From assembly GCA_964058845.1 (NCBI GenBank), contig CAXKVR010000051.1, positions 186,001 to 250,000 on the forward strand: a stretch of DNA of 64,000 bases, written 5' to 3'. The stretch's first letter is position 1. Each line of letters starts with the position of its first letter. Positions 49,210 to 60,388 of the stretch are shown here, one piece after another. The notes under the pieces were generated by a model. It did no database searches, had not been told where the DNA came from, and worked only from the letters and a program-made list of their open reading frames with translations. Made by a program: the position numbers and the translations under genes. The DNA comes from Carex sylvatica (Eukaryota; Streptophyta; Magnoliopsida; Poales; Cyperaceae).

Positions 49210-50405
49210 AACCTTAACTATGCAATACATTGATAAATGCTTTATACACTTGTTTTTAAATAATATTCAAATTATAACAATACTAATACAAAAATTGAAA
49301 ATAAAAATAATTATTTTCACTAAAATTATCTATTTTTCAATACGAAAACTGAAAAGCAATTCTCTTTTGTAATATCATGAAACTAATATTAATCCAGCAA
49401 AATAAGTCTATGAACACAATTATAATTGTCCCACATATCATAGATTTTCAATAATACTACTAAAACATAAAATCTATAAAAACAAATAGTTTCAAAAGAT
49501 ATTTTATTGAATCACCTCTTGAGTTTATATAGAGCTTACATTCTTTCTAATAAGTCCATAGACTTCTCTATAACTCCTATTTACCAATAGGACCCTAACA
49601 AAAGTACTAATAGCAAAGATACAAATCTCAACAGTTTCAAATAAAATTATTTTTAAAAAAATATGAAATACACCTTTACAAAAAGAAAAAAAAAAGAAAA
49701 AAAACAGAAGGATTGAACCATAAATTTGTTCCCTCTTGTTTTAGGATTTGTGTGTGCCGCGGGGTGAAAGGGGTACCGAACCAAAGATTTGGTACCAAGG
49801 GGTATCAAATCTTTGGTTCGGTACTTGTGTTTTTACTATAAATCCAGAGGCATTCAACCTCTTTTCCCATCGGGTTGGGACTTATTGTCAAAACACGAGC
49901 CCCACAATATCAAGTGAAAAGGAGGTAAAAAGAATAGAAAAGAAAAACATAGTTATAGAACCTTAACAGTATCGTTCTTCCTCAAATTTGTCATTACCAG
50001 AAGTTTAACTAAGAAATCCCAGCAAAACAATTCCAAGTCGCTTTGAAGTCCTCTTAGACTGTGCTCCACAAACACATCACTAAAGGAAAGGAAAGCAGCT
50101 GAAGGGGAAGAGATATGGGCAGCAAGTTCACTTCCTCTACACCCCAGTTTGGGAGTTACAGAACTCTCGAAATTTGTAAACAGAGCCCACCTCGTCTTCC
50201 TTTCTCTCATCTCTGTTTTCCTCCGAAATTTGCAGTTCTAGAGCAAGTAACCTGATGCGGTCAGATCTGGTCACGCCTTCGCTCACTCTCTCTTCTCTTT
50301 CCCTCATGAAACCCTTTCCGAAGCAAGCCCTTAAGTAACCCGCTGCTTGCTCTCTTTTTATCACCTTCACCTCTTTCTTGCCCCCAAAACAATAATGAAA
50401 TCAAA
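49210..50405. other. Intergenic region between convergent genes
   Basis: The first part is AT-rich. From about 49960 to 50405 the sequence is GC-richer and probably the 3' UTR of the minus-strand CRM gene. No separate gene is supported. Confidence 0.4.
49773..49824. repeat. Short perfect-type hairpin (24-bp arms)
   Basis: Left arm GTACCGAACCAAAGATTTGG plus TACC, right arm 49801-49824 its reverse complement with one mismatch, 4-nt loop AAGG. No TSD seen. Confidence 0.8.
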
Positions 50406-53400
50406 TCAATCACTGTCCCAACTCTCATCACTATTTTTCTTACTAGATTCACCTTCCAAGTGACCAACTCTACCAATTGTACTGTTATTCCTGTCTCTCT
50501 TTTTGTATCTATCTGTGCTACTTGGATAATCATACCCATAACCCCTAGAAGCTGCCAAACCAAGTTCTCCTTCATCAGACCCCAATTTACTCTCCGATTT
50601 AGCCCATCTCAATCTGCTGCGGCTAATTTCTCTACAGCCCTCCCTCTGGCTAACTCTCTTATAACCACCAAAACCCTCATCAGATTCACACAAGTCATCA
50701 TCAGAACCACATTCGACTCTTTTATCCATACCACTGGATCCTTTGTAATGCAGACCTCCATAGCCCTTTGCAGGTATAAATCCTTTATTCCCAAAACCCT
50801 CGTCAGATTCCCACAATTCATTCTCAGATTCAGACTCAGCTCTTTCACTCATTTTTCTTGGTCTTCTGTGACCCACGTCTATATGCCCCTCTGAGGACTC
50901 ATTGTCTAATCCTGAACTGAATAGTTTACCCATTTCTTTTGGTCCTCTGTGGCCAGTATCTCTGTAGCCCTCAACACAGTTAAATTCTTTACCAAAATTT
51001 CCATCAAAGCTAGAATCAAACTCGAATCCTCGACTCCTACCACTTGATTTGTTAAAACTGTCCTCTCTATAGTCATCTCTGTAAGACCCATTTCTTGATC
51101 TATCCTGTAGTACTCTCCTTGATGCATTGAGTTCCCTACTTCTGTAGCCCTTGGCATGGCCAAACTTCCCTCTCTCATCTCTTCTGACTTTAACCTCCTG
51201 GTTACTAAAATCATCTCCACTATCTTCTTCCTCATCCCACACCTCCCCTTCTGAGGACTCCAAGTTGTCACTACCCCCCTCAGATCTACCCCTCTGTCTA
51301 TATCTATAATCCTCCGTATTCCAATACCTTATTCTATGTTCTTCTTCTCTCTCTGCCGCCTCTTCTTCCTCCCACTCCTGACCCGCTGCATCCTCTATTT
51401 CCTTAATATATCTATCAAGCTCCTCTTGATCACTATCCTCTTCTAGATTACCAGGTTTCGGATCAACCATGGTGTCCTCGTTTTGACCTGTTAGACCTGC
51501 TTCAGGAACAGGTTGAGGTTGCCTGAACACATATGGAGTGCCTTGCTGTTCGTCAATAGCACGGAAGAAAGTGGAGGCCACCCGTTGGATGCTTGCCATG
51601 TGTACAGGATCTTCTGGGTTTATACCCTTTCGCCTTAGCAGTTGCTCGATTTTCTTAATGTTTAGTTGTTGCGACTCTAGGGCTTGCTCAAATCTTGCCT
51701 TGAACAGAGCCTGTGATATCATGATCAAATCAAAAGTATTAATTGTTGGTGGTTGCAACCAGGGCTTTAGCTTCTGGATAAATAACATTGCAGATAACAC
51801 AAGCTCCTGATTTGTTATGGTTGAGGTGATTAACTTTCTGATTGAGGCCGATTGCGACTCAGTGTAGCCTAAACTAAGCACAATCCAAGATAGAAGGGTA
51901 AGATCCCTCCATTTCTAATTGGAAGTTAAGGCAAAACAGATTATACTGAAGCATGATTGCACAATTGGCAGTTGAGGCTAAAATTTAATTGGGGATTATC
52001 ACATAGCAAGGGTTAATAAATCAAAATATGAGAAATGATGATAGGCTGATTATATACAATGGAAAATTAATTTTACCACTATTGGTAAAGTAAATGTACT
52101 TCAGGGAATCATACCTTTCTTTTGGTAAGAGTGTTAAGAGGTATCAAATTCTTTGGCTGCCTATAGTTCCTCCCTCTAAACATAATGATAGTATTGACAT
52201 TATGGACATTTACGACAATGCCTCCACTCAGTCTAGCAAGCATGGTAGCCATCTCTTTTATCTTCTCTTTTGGATAATTATCACAACAGACTTGCACCGT
52301 CTCATGAAATTTCCAATGTAGGTGCATATTTTGTACCACTCCTCCAAATACACCACGTACCCCTACTGGTACATAATTTCGGTTTCTAAAACCAATTTTT
52401 TTGTATGCCTGAAGTTGCTCTTCGGTTAACAACTCAGGGTCATGGCGAGGTGGGGGTAAATCAGGTAATTCATACTTTTTCAGTTTTTGGAGAAGCAAAG
52501 CCACTTTTTTCTTGGCCTAGACAAGAAAGTATAAGAAAGATTTGTTAGCAGACAAGCCAGCATGGCACAGTTATATTCCTTTTGGGTCATATATTAGTGT
52601 CCACTATCAAATGAGTTCTCAAATGTCCTAATTTAAGCAATCAAAAGAACAAATAGGAGGTAAGAACACAAACAAATCAAAGTAAATTATGGTATACAAA
52701 CAACGAGTTGCTGAAACTTCAGTTAACACATCTGAGTACCAGAAAGAACCAGAAATATCCAATGCTGTGGTCTATCTAAATCGCAAAAACAAGGAATAAC
52801 ACCCAATATTGTATAATACTTGCAAATACACTAAACATTTTATCGTACCTGCAATTAAGACCAACATTTTTTGGGTTATTTGCAGATAATACTGTTTAGA
52901 ATGTCTATGCCATCAGACATTACTATTTTTGCCTCTTCCCTTAATAAGCGATTACCTTTTCAGTTGGAGAAAACCCAAAGAGTACTAATTTAAGTCTTTC
53001 AAACAATAGAAGATATAATTTGAGTATTATTTCATGTTACAAATAAATTACTCTTTCTCCAGTGGTAGTTTGGCCATCTAGCATCATTTTTGGGAAGCAA
53101 GAATTTCATTGCAAATCACCCAAAAACTTTCATGGGCTAGTTGCAAACACGAACATTTTCAGTAATTACTTAAAATATTGGGTACAAAACAAAACAAAGA
53201 GAAAAAAACAAAAAGAAATTATTGTCATCTTACCCTCCTTAAGTTGTAAATAAGCCTTTCATCCTCTGTCATAAGTTTTTTTCTAAGCTTTTTTGCACGC
53301 CTCATTTCCCTTAAGGTTTTTCCCGTTTCTCTTTGCATTCTCTTCTCAACCTTACTCATCATGCTCCTTCCCTTGCTTGTTGACATGAATCTGCATTGGT

Positions 53401-54360
53401 TAACCCATTACACGAAGATGGTATTACAATATGAAACATGGCCAGGGAACTTCAAACACTACTCACTTAATCATATCATCAAACATGTAATATTCATAAT
53501 TCCAAAGGAGAATACATGATTGGCAGCAAACAAATGGTCAACAGCTCTACAATGACTAAAGGTCAGAATACATGATTGGCAGCTGTAAAGTTTAGTATCT
53601 CAAGCAAGTATAGCTCATTCTGACCAAAAACCAAAACCAAAACATGTAACAAATTGCTCACGTGCTTTCCAAATAAAATTAAAACATTTTCTTGTATGAA
53701 TCATATCAAAAGGTTTATAAAACTATGACTAAAGGGGATACACGGTTGAGGAAGTAACTTTGACCAAATTCTAAACAAAGAACTCTGTTCACATAATCAA
53801 ATAGCCTAAGTGGCTTCAAGTTACATTGCATAATTATACACTCAAACTGGTAACAAGCAAAACTGCAACCAAGAGAAAAGCGAATAAAAGAACATGTAGA
53901 GATATATTCAAGCTCTGCTATGGTAACATTTCACACTTTAACTTCCAATAATAACTTCAGATGTGCACTTAACCAAAAATGAGTATCCTAAAACACAAAC
54001 CAACAGCTAAATGGTTTGAAAACAAATCTTCTTTCTCTCAGGCAAAACATCAAACAGGTAATATGCAAAGGGAAAACCAATCATGAGGACTCAACGAAGG
54101 AGTGCTAGAATTAGAGTTCATTATTCAGCTTCTATTACACAAACGGAAGCTATAATGTACCTTCTCTGGGCAACGAGAGATCCATTGACTGTGCTGAACT
54201 CGGTTGCATTGTTAATGGCGAAGTTCCTCTTGTCGAATTCAGTTGCCTGAACAGAGTAAAGCCTCGATTCGAGCAGAAGAGAAGAGAGAGAGAGAGAAAC
54301 AAGGGGAGGTTTACTGCTGAGAGAGATTGAGGAAGCCAGGCCTTTTCTAAGGAGGTTCAT
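50406..54360 (-). CDS. CFM9: Single-CRM-domain RNA-binding protein, CFM9-like (4 exons, 687 aa)
   Basis: Minus-strand exons 54360-54161, 53390-53234, 52516-52115 and 51710-50406; 2064 nt with consistent phases. Residues 1-67 are a mitochondrial-type presequence (MNLLRKGLASS...RLYSVQ, ending VAQRR). 68-119 is strongly basic (KLRKKLMTEDERLIYNLRR). About 148-245 is the CRM domain with the loop VGVRGVFGGVVQN and IMFRGRNY, an RNA-binding fold related to bacterial YhbY. 254-340 is helical (ALFKARFEQALESQQLNIKK). About 350-687 is disordered, Ser/Glu/Arg/Gly-rich with repeats of a SDEGFG motif. CRM proteins act in group II intron splicing in plant organelles; single-CRM CFM9 of Arabidopsis is mitochondrial. 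The CFM9 symbol rests on architecture and remembered similarity. An upstream 57-codon open stretch (51711-51881) is treated as intron. Confidence 0.9.
54161..54360 (-). other. Exon 1 of the CRM gene, homologous to PPR exon 1
   Basis: The 200-nt exon aligns along its length with 19040-19236 (197 nt). Both start MNLLRK, contain YSVQ, K-R-N-(Y/F) and E-(Y/F)-x-TV, and end (I/V)AQR plus AG|GTAC, with the same phase-2 donor. The 14 bases before the ATG are also nearly identical (TCGAATCGGCC). Confidence 0.92.
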
Positions 54361-54439
54361 GGCCGATTCGACGAGAGAGGTAAAGAGGGGTTTTACGGTT
54401 ATAGCATTCAAGGGTTTTGTTACTTTTGTCAATGGTCGC

Positions 54440-54660
54440 GAATGGTTCGGGTTTTTGGATTACCAAACTTTATTTATCCGAAACTAATCAGACCCAACCC
54501 GCTAGGGGGTTAATATAATAGAAAATCTATGAGCTGCTAATAAATGTTTTCAAAAAATCTGGACATGTATCTTATTTTTGAAAAGTAATAAATATTTTCA
54601 AAAAATCAGATAAATGTCCAGATTTTTTTTTATGCTATGGAACATAATGGAAGGAACCCT
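54440..54660. other. Upstream flank of the CRM gene; small hairpin
   Basis: Promoter-side sequence. An imperfect hairpin pairs TCTGGACATGTATCTTA (about 54559) with AGATAAATGTCCAGA (about 54611). Confidence 0.4.
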
Positions 54661-54664
54661 ATTA

Positions 54665-55135
54665 CACCTTTGTTTGGATGGAGAGTAGAGAAAGGGAGGG
54701 AATGGAAAGAACGAAATTTTTTCGTTGAATCGTGTTTGGTTGATAAAATTATGTCAGAGGTAAATGGTATATATAGGAGGTGAAATATTTAATCTCGTAT
54801 CATTATAATTAATATAATTGATTTTTCTCTCAATTTGAAGTGAATCGATGGAAAGAAAAATTATTGCAAATATTTTTAAAAAAATAACATAAATATCCAA
54901 CACATTTTACCTATATAATTCTCATACAATATTTAGTCATCAAATTTTTCATTATCCTCTTAAATTTTAATCAACCAAATAAAAAATAAGATGAAAAAAA
55001 AAATTAAATTTATTTTCTCTCATTAATTATCCAAACACAAAAAAATTAAATATATTAATCTTTCTTTCTATCCTATTACATTCGGTTCTATTTTTCACCT
55101 CCTTTACTTCCTTTGCTCTTCGTCCAAACATGGTG
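54665..55135. mobile_element. Tourist/PIF-Harbinger-like MITE, TTA TSD
   Basis: Inverted ends CACCTTTGTTTGGATGGAGA and, from the right, CACCATGTTTGGACGAAGAG; both flanked by TTA (54662-54664 and 55136-55138). The GTTTGG terminal motif and 3-bp TTA duplication are typical of Tourist-like MITEs. No coding capacity (471 bp). Confidence 0.75.
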
Positions 55136-55138
55136 TTA

Positions 55139-56000
55139 AGGAATTGCATTCCTTAGCATGCCGTGGTCTGGATTTTTTTTTTATTATTTTAAAAAGAAAA
55201 TAAACTAAATAACTCATTTTTTGAGAAAAATCTATTTTTTTCGTGATCGATTCCTTTTGACTTTATCACTTATTGAATCGACGACCTTTATGCAGAATTT
55301 TTTTTTTTTTTTCTCGCAGTCTTTTGCTCCGAAATTTTTTAACCACAGCGTCATTCTTTTTCAAACTGTGGGCCACCCTTGGTCCCATTTTTTTAACCAG
55401 TCTTTGATGTTTAAACTGCGGGCCCACTTTGATTTGTATTTTGTCGGTACTATTTCCCTGCTTTAGTGCTATGATTCTTTAAATAGTGGGGCCCATTCAT
55501 TTTTCACAAATGTCATAAATGAGTTGCTTCGTTCTTTACAAATGTTATAAATGAGTTTTGATTTGACTGAGTTTAAAATTCAGGACCCGATAATTGTCCC
55601 CAATATCATCCTTCATTATTCTCTAATTTTATTTATTCAATCTCATTCACATTTCTCACAATCTATAAAAAAATTTACAAATTTAAAATCACGAACATCT
55701 TCTACGCAATTTTATCTTTCAAATGAGATCCATAATAACATACTTTCGAGCTCGTCGTCACACAAGTATTTATACCTCATTATTTAAGTATTTATACATA
55801 TTATTTTTCACATATGACACTGCTGACATTTAAAAGTATTAATATTAAGTATTACAAGTATTTATACCTATGCACTGAAATATTTATATCTATATAGTCA
55901 ACTATTTTTGTTAGAGAAACATTGACGCAGGAATGATTGGGGAAAGTTGATGAGGAGTCCACGATTGAGGATAAATACTTACAAGTATATGTATAAATAC
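55139..56000. repeat. Dispersed repeat relatives of the 245-bp family
   Basis: Positions 55500-55860 carry AAATGTTATAAATGAG and GTATTTATACCTC units; 55660-55760 matches the minus strand of the 245-bp unit (ATTTTATCTTTCAAATGAGA). No gene seen. Confidence 0.5.
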
Positions 56001-56020
56001 TTACACGATGAGGTATAAAT

Positions 56021-56427
56021 GAGTTTGGCTAGTATAACATCAGTGTCATTTCAACCTATATAATACCAACTCTAAAACCTATCAAATCGACTTCAAACGG
56101 TAAATCCAAACCGTTCAAACCAATTTATATTATGTGTGATGCGTTTACATACAAATTTTTTATATTTTTGAGTTATTTTAGTATCAAATCAAGCAGTACA
56201 AATATTGAAAAATTAATGTATTAAAATTAACTTAAAAGCTCACATATTTGACCACTTTACCTAATACTATATAAATTCGTAAAGTTATAAATTTTGCATG
56301 TAAACGCACAACTAATGAAGTAGATCAGTTTGAACGGTTTGGATTTACTGTTTGAAGTCGATTTGATAGGTTTTAGAGGTGGTGTTATATAGGTTGAAAT
56401 GACACTGATGTTATACTAGCCAAACTC
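56021..56427. mobile_element. GAGTTTGGCTA MITE (407 bp), 9-bp TSD
   Basis: Long inverted repeat: the left arm GAGTTTGGCTAGTATAACAT pairs with the right arm ATGTTATACTAGCCAAACTC, then through the CCAAACCGTTCAAAC block. Perfect 9-bp duplication GGTATAAAT at 56012-56020 and 56428-56436. The terminus differs by one base from the GAGGTTGGCTA family, suggesting a common Mutator-type source. Confidence 0.92.
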
Positions 56428-56669
56428 GGTATAAATACTTGTGTGACAATGAGTCCGAAAGTATGTCATCATGAATCTCATTTAAAAGATAAAGTTACAT
56501 ACAATACGTTCATGATTTTAGATTTGCAAAATTACTCATAAATCGTGAGAAATGTGGACGACATTGAAAAAAGAAAAAAAAAAACTCTAAAAATATGTAT
56601 GATTCTTCTCCCCATGTAGTTTGAGTGGTTCCCCCCATATAGTCATATCAAATTAGACATGCAAATATT

Positions 56670-59474
56670 TGATGACTATGAATTATGTATACTTTTATCT
56701 AGGGTTTCATATCAATAACTTAACCAATTTTCATGCATTTAGGTTAATTTAATTTAATTTAGTTTAAAAATATACCAAGAATCAAGTTATTGTCGAAGTC
56801 TATTTAAATTACAGGAAATGGAGCAAATTATAGGTCTTCTCGCAAGCTTTCCAAAAAGTGGTAGAACACTGAAAACAGAGTTACGGATAATGAGTTATAG
56901 GGCTGCTAATGAGTTGAGTGACTCAATATTTCATAACGAATCAGGCTCAAAACTTTAAAAAGCCCAAACTCGACTCGGCTCGCGAGCCGACTCATATTTT
57001 TACTTAATTATTAACAAAAAATTATGTTAAACATTTAATTCTCTTGTGTGCTTGCAACAGGTGAGATTATTTCTTTCAATTAGGTTGGTGAGCACCTGTA
57101 TTGTAACTGATATATGTACCTGTATCTAATATATTGTATCTGATATGCGTATCTTCCTTAGGTATGATTTTTTATGTAACCTCCAATTAAAAACTCGATC
57201 TTTGGTGTCTTATATATGTACCCTTAAATGTTTCAATTTATCTTATTTAACTTGTAACTCTCATACAATAATTAACAATTTATTATTTTGAATAGTTTTT
57301 TTTTTCAAAATTTAACAATTCAGTCCAGCACTCTGTAGTAATGGCTCCTAGTTCAACCCTCTTTCAACTTCATATCAAAGCAAACTGATGATGCTCATTA
57401 TCTCCAAAAGACATTTTAATTTGCTCCAGAGTGCAATATTTGGTTGTTGATTCATCTATTTAGGAATGTAATCATCTTTGTAATTGTTGGTGAATATACA
57501 CTAGGCAAGACCATGATACTGGTAAAAAATTTACAAAAAAAAAAATACAAGCTAAGATAGGTTCATTACTTGTATAAATTTGTGGAAAGCTTCAATTAAA
57601 AGAAAGGAATTCTAAGTTCATAAATGGAGAGCACGTTTGTACAGTTGTTCTCTAAAAACTAAAATTTACTGTTAAAATATACCGTATTCATTACTGTTAA
57701 AATTTACCTTATTAAAATCAGAATTTATTGTTACATCTCAACATTGTCTTATTCATATTAAAATTTACTGTTAGATCTCAACATCTACCTTCTAATGGCA
57801 ATATGAATCAAACATCAACTAAAAATATGAGCCGGCTTGCGAGCCGAGTCGAGTCGAGCTAAGTATTTACATGAGCTGAGCCGAGCCGAGCCGAGCTGAG
57901 CTTTTTCTTTCAAAATCGAGCCGAATTAAGAGCCGAATCATTGGACTACAATTGACGAGCCGAGCTGAGTTTGAGCCGAACCTTAATCATTAGCAGCCCT
58001 AATGAGTTATGCTCATTTGAAGTTTGGTTCACAGTAGAAACAGATGCAGCACACAGGTCGCACAGAATCCCATGCGGGCCGCACCGAATCCCACGTGGGC
58101 CGCGTAGAAAGTAGACAGAGCAAATATGAAAATTCTAGCTTTCGACATCTTTTCGTATTTTTGCCATATCTTGGCCATACGAACTCCGTTTTAGGCAAAT
58201 AAAGACTTGCTGGAAAGAGGACAACGAGATCTACAATTCTAGGAAGGTTCTAAATCAGAATTTATAATGTGCAAATCGTAGAAATTATTTTAGAAAACCA
58301 TCAGCTGATATCTATTGCCATATCTGACGAGATCTTGATTGATTCACCTTCCATCCTTAGTTGTTTGCTCCCTAATTCATAAAATAGCAATAAATAAGGG
58401 GGAGACAGCAGGAGAAAGGGGATCTCTTCCCTTGGAAAATGATCTTTACACAACCACGATTATTCTCCACTTTGTTTTGAGGGTTTGAAAGGAGGAGGCT
58501 CGGCATGAAGCTTGATCTCTCCGGGTTTTATCATTTTATTATGAACTCTCTTTTCATCACTTATTTTATTTGCTTTGTAATCATGTCTGAGTAGTTTATT
58601 TAGTTTCTAGGGTTATGATGTAGTCAAATACTTTGTTTTATATGCAAGTTGCTTGAATCTGTGTTTATGTTTGTGTTTATTTATCTGAGTATTATTTTAA
58701 TTGCTTAGTTGAAATTGATTGAATGATTCTTGTTGTTTACTGTTAGATGTCTATAGTATCTTTCTAGTACTTTGACCCTGATGTTTCTTTCAACCAGACT
58801 AAGTATCTGAGGTAGGGTTTCGAGCCGTGAGGTTAGACCCAATAGTAACTGAGAGGTGAACTTTTCATTTATCGAGAGATAATGGATACCTTTAGTAAAC
58901 TAGATAAATAACTTAGGTAATAAACGAGAGTTGAGGTAGGAAACCTAAGAAGATGAAATTGCAATTCCGTTACCAAGTTTAATAGACCAATAAATGAGAG
59001 TTGAGGTTTACGAACATTAGGTATGGTCAATAGAACCTTACGCAAAGAAACAACACAGAAACAGGTAGCTTGCTGTATTCACTTGAAGCCGACGCGGGCC
59101 ACGTATGAGAGTACGCGGGTCACGTATGAGAGTACGCGAGTCGCATCCGGAGTTGAGAGACAGAGTTAAAGATGAAATTAGAAACCCTAGAAACGTCTTT
59201 TTATAATTAATTAAAACCAAATTTTACTTTCTGTCATTTCAATTATTGCTATTTAATTTGGAAAATTCAAACAATCCAAATCAACCCTTTTCTCACTTCT
59301 AGTACTTAACTAATTTGAGCAGAGTCCAGTTTAGATTTAATCCGTCCTGTGGATCGACACCTGATTTACTATACGATAGGATAGTGCACTTACAATCTTC
59401 ATCGAAAGTATATTCGAGGTTTAAAAAGTACAGCTTGCTATACTGAAACTTTGTAGTACACTTTCGTGCGAACA
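56670..59474 (+). mobile_element. Solo LTR (copy B), split by a hAT element
   Basis: Begins TGATGACTATGAATTATG, ends GTGCGAACA; perfect 5-bp duplication ATATT at 56665-56669 and 59475-59479. Without the 1112-bp hAT insertion it is 1693 bp, aligning from end to end with LTR A (1613 bp). It carries GCGGGCCGC and ACGCGGG short-repeat blocks near 58070-58110 and 59090-59150. No internal domain. Confidence 0.92.
56898..58001. mobile_element. Non-autonomous hAT element, 1104 bp, 8-bp TSD
   Basis: Perfect 15-bp inverted ends TAGGGCTGCTAATGA and TCATTAGCAGCCCTA. Perfect 8-bp duplication ATGAGTTA at 56890-56897 and 58002-58009. Subterminal clusters of CGAGCC/GGCTCG near both ends (56970-56995 and 57830-57980) are presumed transposase-binding arrays. 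No transposase frame. Confidence 0.95.
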
Positions 59475-59479
59475 ATATT

Positions 59480-59860
59480 AATATCTTAATTTGCAAGTAT
59501 TGATTTATTATCTTCCAAGTATTTATACCTATGAATTTAATTAAACTTGAAAGACCACAGTGTTTTGAATAAATTTAATTAAACTAGTTAGTTAAGTTAG
59601 TTTATGAAAGTTAAACACGATTGGAGATAAATACTTACAAGTATATGTATAAATACTTGCACGATGAGATATAAATACTTGTGTGACGATGAGTCCAAAA
59701 GTATATCATCATGTATCTCATTTGAAAGATAAAATTGCGTAAAATATGTTCGTAATTTTAGATTCGCAAAATTTTTCAAAGATCATGAGAAATATGAACG
59801 ACATTAAAAAAAGAAAAAAAAAAACTCACACCTCTAAAAACATGCATGGGATTTAAGAGA
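59480..59860. repeat. Single diverged copy of the 245-bp family
   Basis: Contains GATGAGTCCAAAAGTATATC, TCATTTGAAAGATAAAATTG and TTTAGATTCGCAAAATTTT, matching the units of the 15.5-16.4 kb array. Confidence 0.7.
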
Positions 59861-60380
59861 TGAAAAATGATGTGGAATGAGAGTGAGAGGTTTCATCAGA
59901 CCAGAAACAAAAAAAGAAAAGATTGCAGATTGAATCTGCAAACCCTGTATTGGATTATGGATTTAATCTGCGATCACAGCTAAAAGGATCACAGATCAAA
60001 TCAGTGGTCTTGATAAAAATAAATTTTTCAGAAGAAAAAATGAGTTATTTGATTTATTTTTTTAATGGCCGAAATAAAAAATTTGGTGCAATGGCAAACA
60101 AACTTGGCTGCATATATTCTTTGTATATTCTTATATAAAACTATTAGTATATTGAAAAAAAATTTAAGATAGATTAATAAATATTTACCATAAAATTAAT
60201 ATTGTAAAAACTTTTAAATTTCTTTTCTTATTCTACTAAGATATTAAATGATGAAATTCTTCTTTGGACATGAAGAATGAAATAAAATAATTTAATTATC
60301 ATCATTCTTTTGTATTCGTATTTTTTTTATATAATCATCATCATCATTGTTGTTGTTGTTGTTATTATCTTTCTTGTATT
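59861..60380. other. No gene seen
   Basis: AT-rich sequence; a short plus-strand frame (59923-60138) has no recognisable motif. GTT trinucleotide run near 60345-60365. Confidence 0.3.
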
Positions 60381-60388
60381 ACTATTCT

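Noticed and set aside
50460..50894. Plus-strand frames opposite the CRM gene (also 51538-51810)
   Set aside because: Antisense to the Ser/Glu/Arg-rich last exon of the CRM gene; composition mirrors that exon.
51711..51881. Extending CRM exon 4 upstream to an ATG at 51881
   Set aside because: The open stretch is in frame, but a good acceptor at 51711-51712 joins in phase with exon 3 and gives the family-like junction TKRK-ALFKARF; the upstream part has no family resemblance that I can see.
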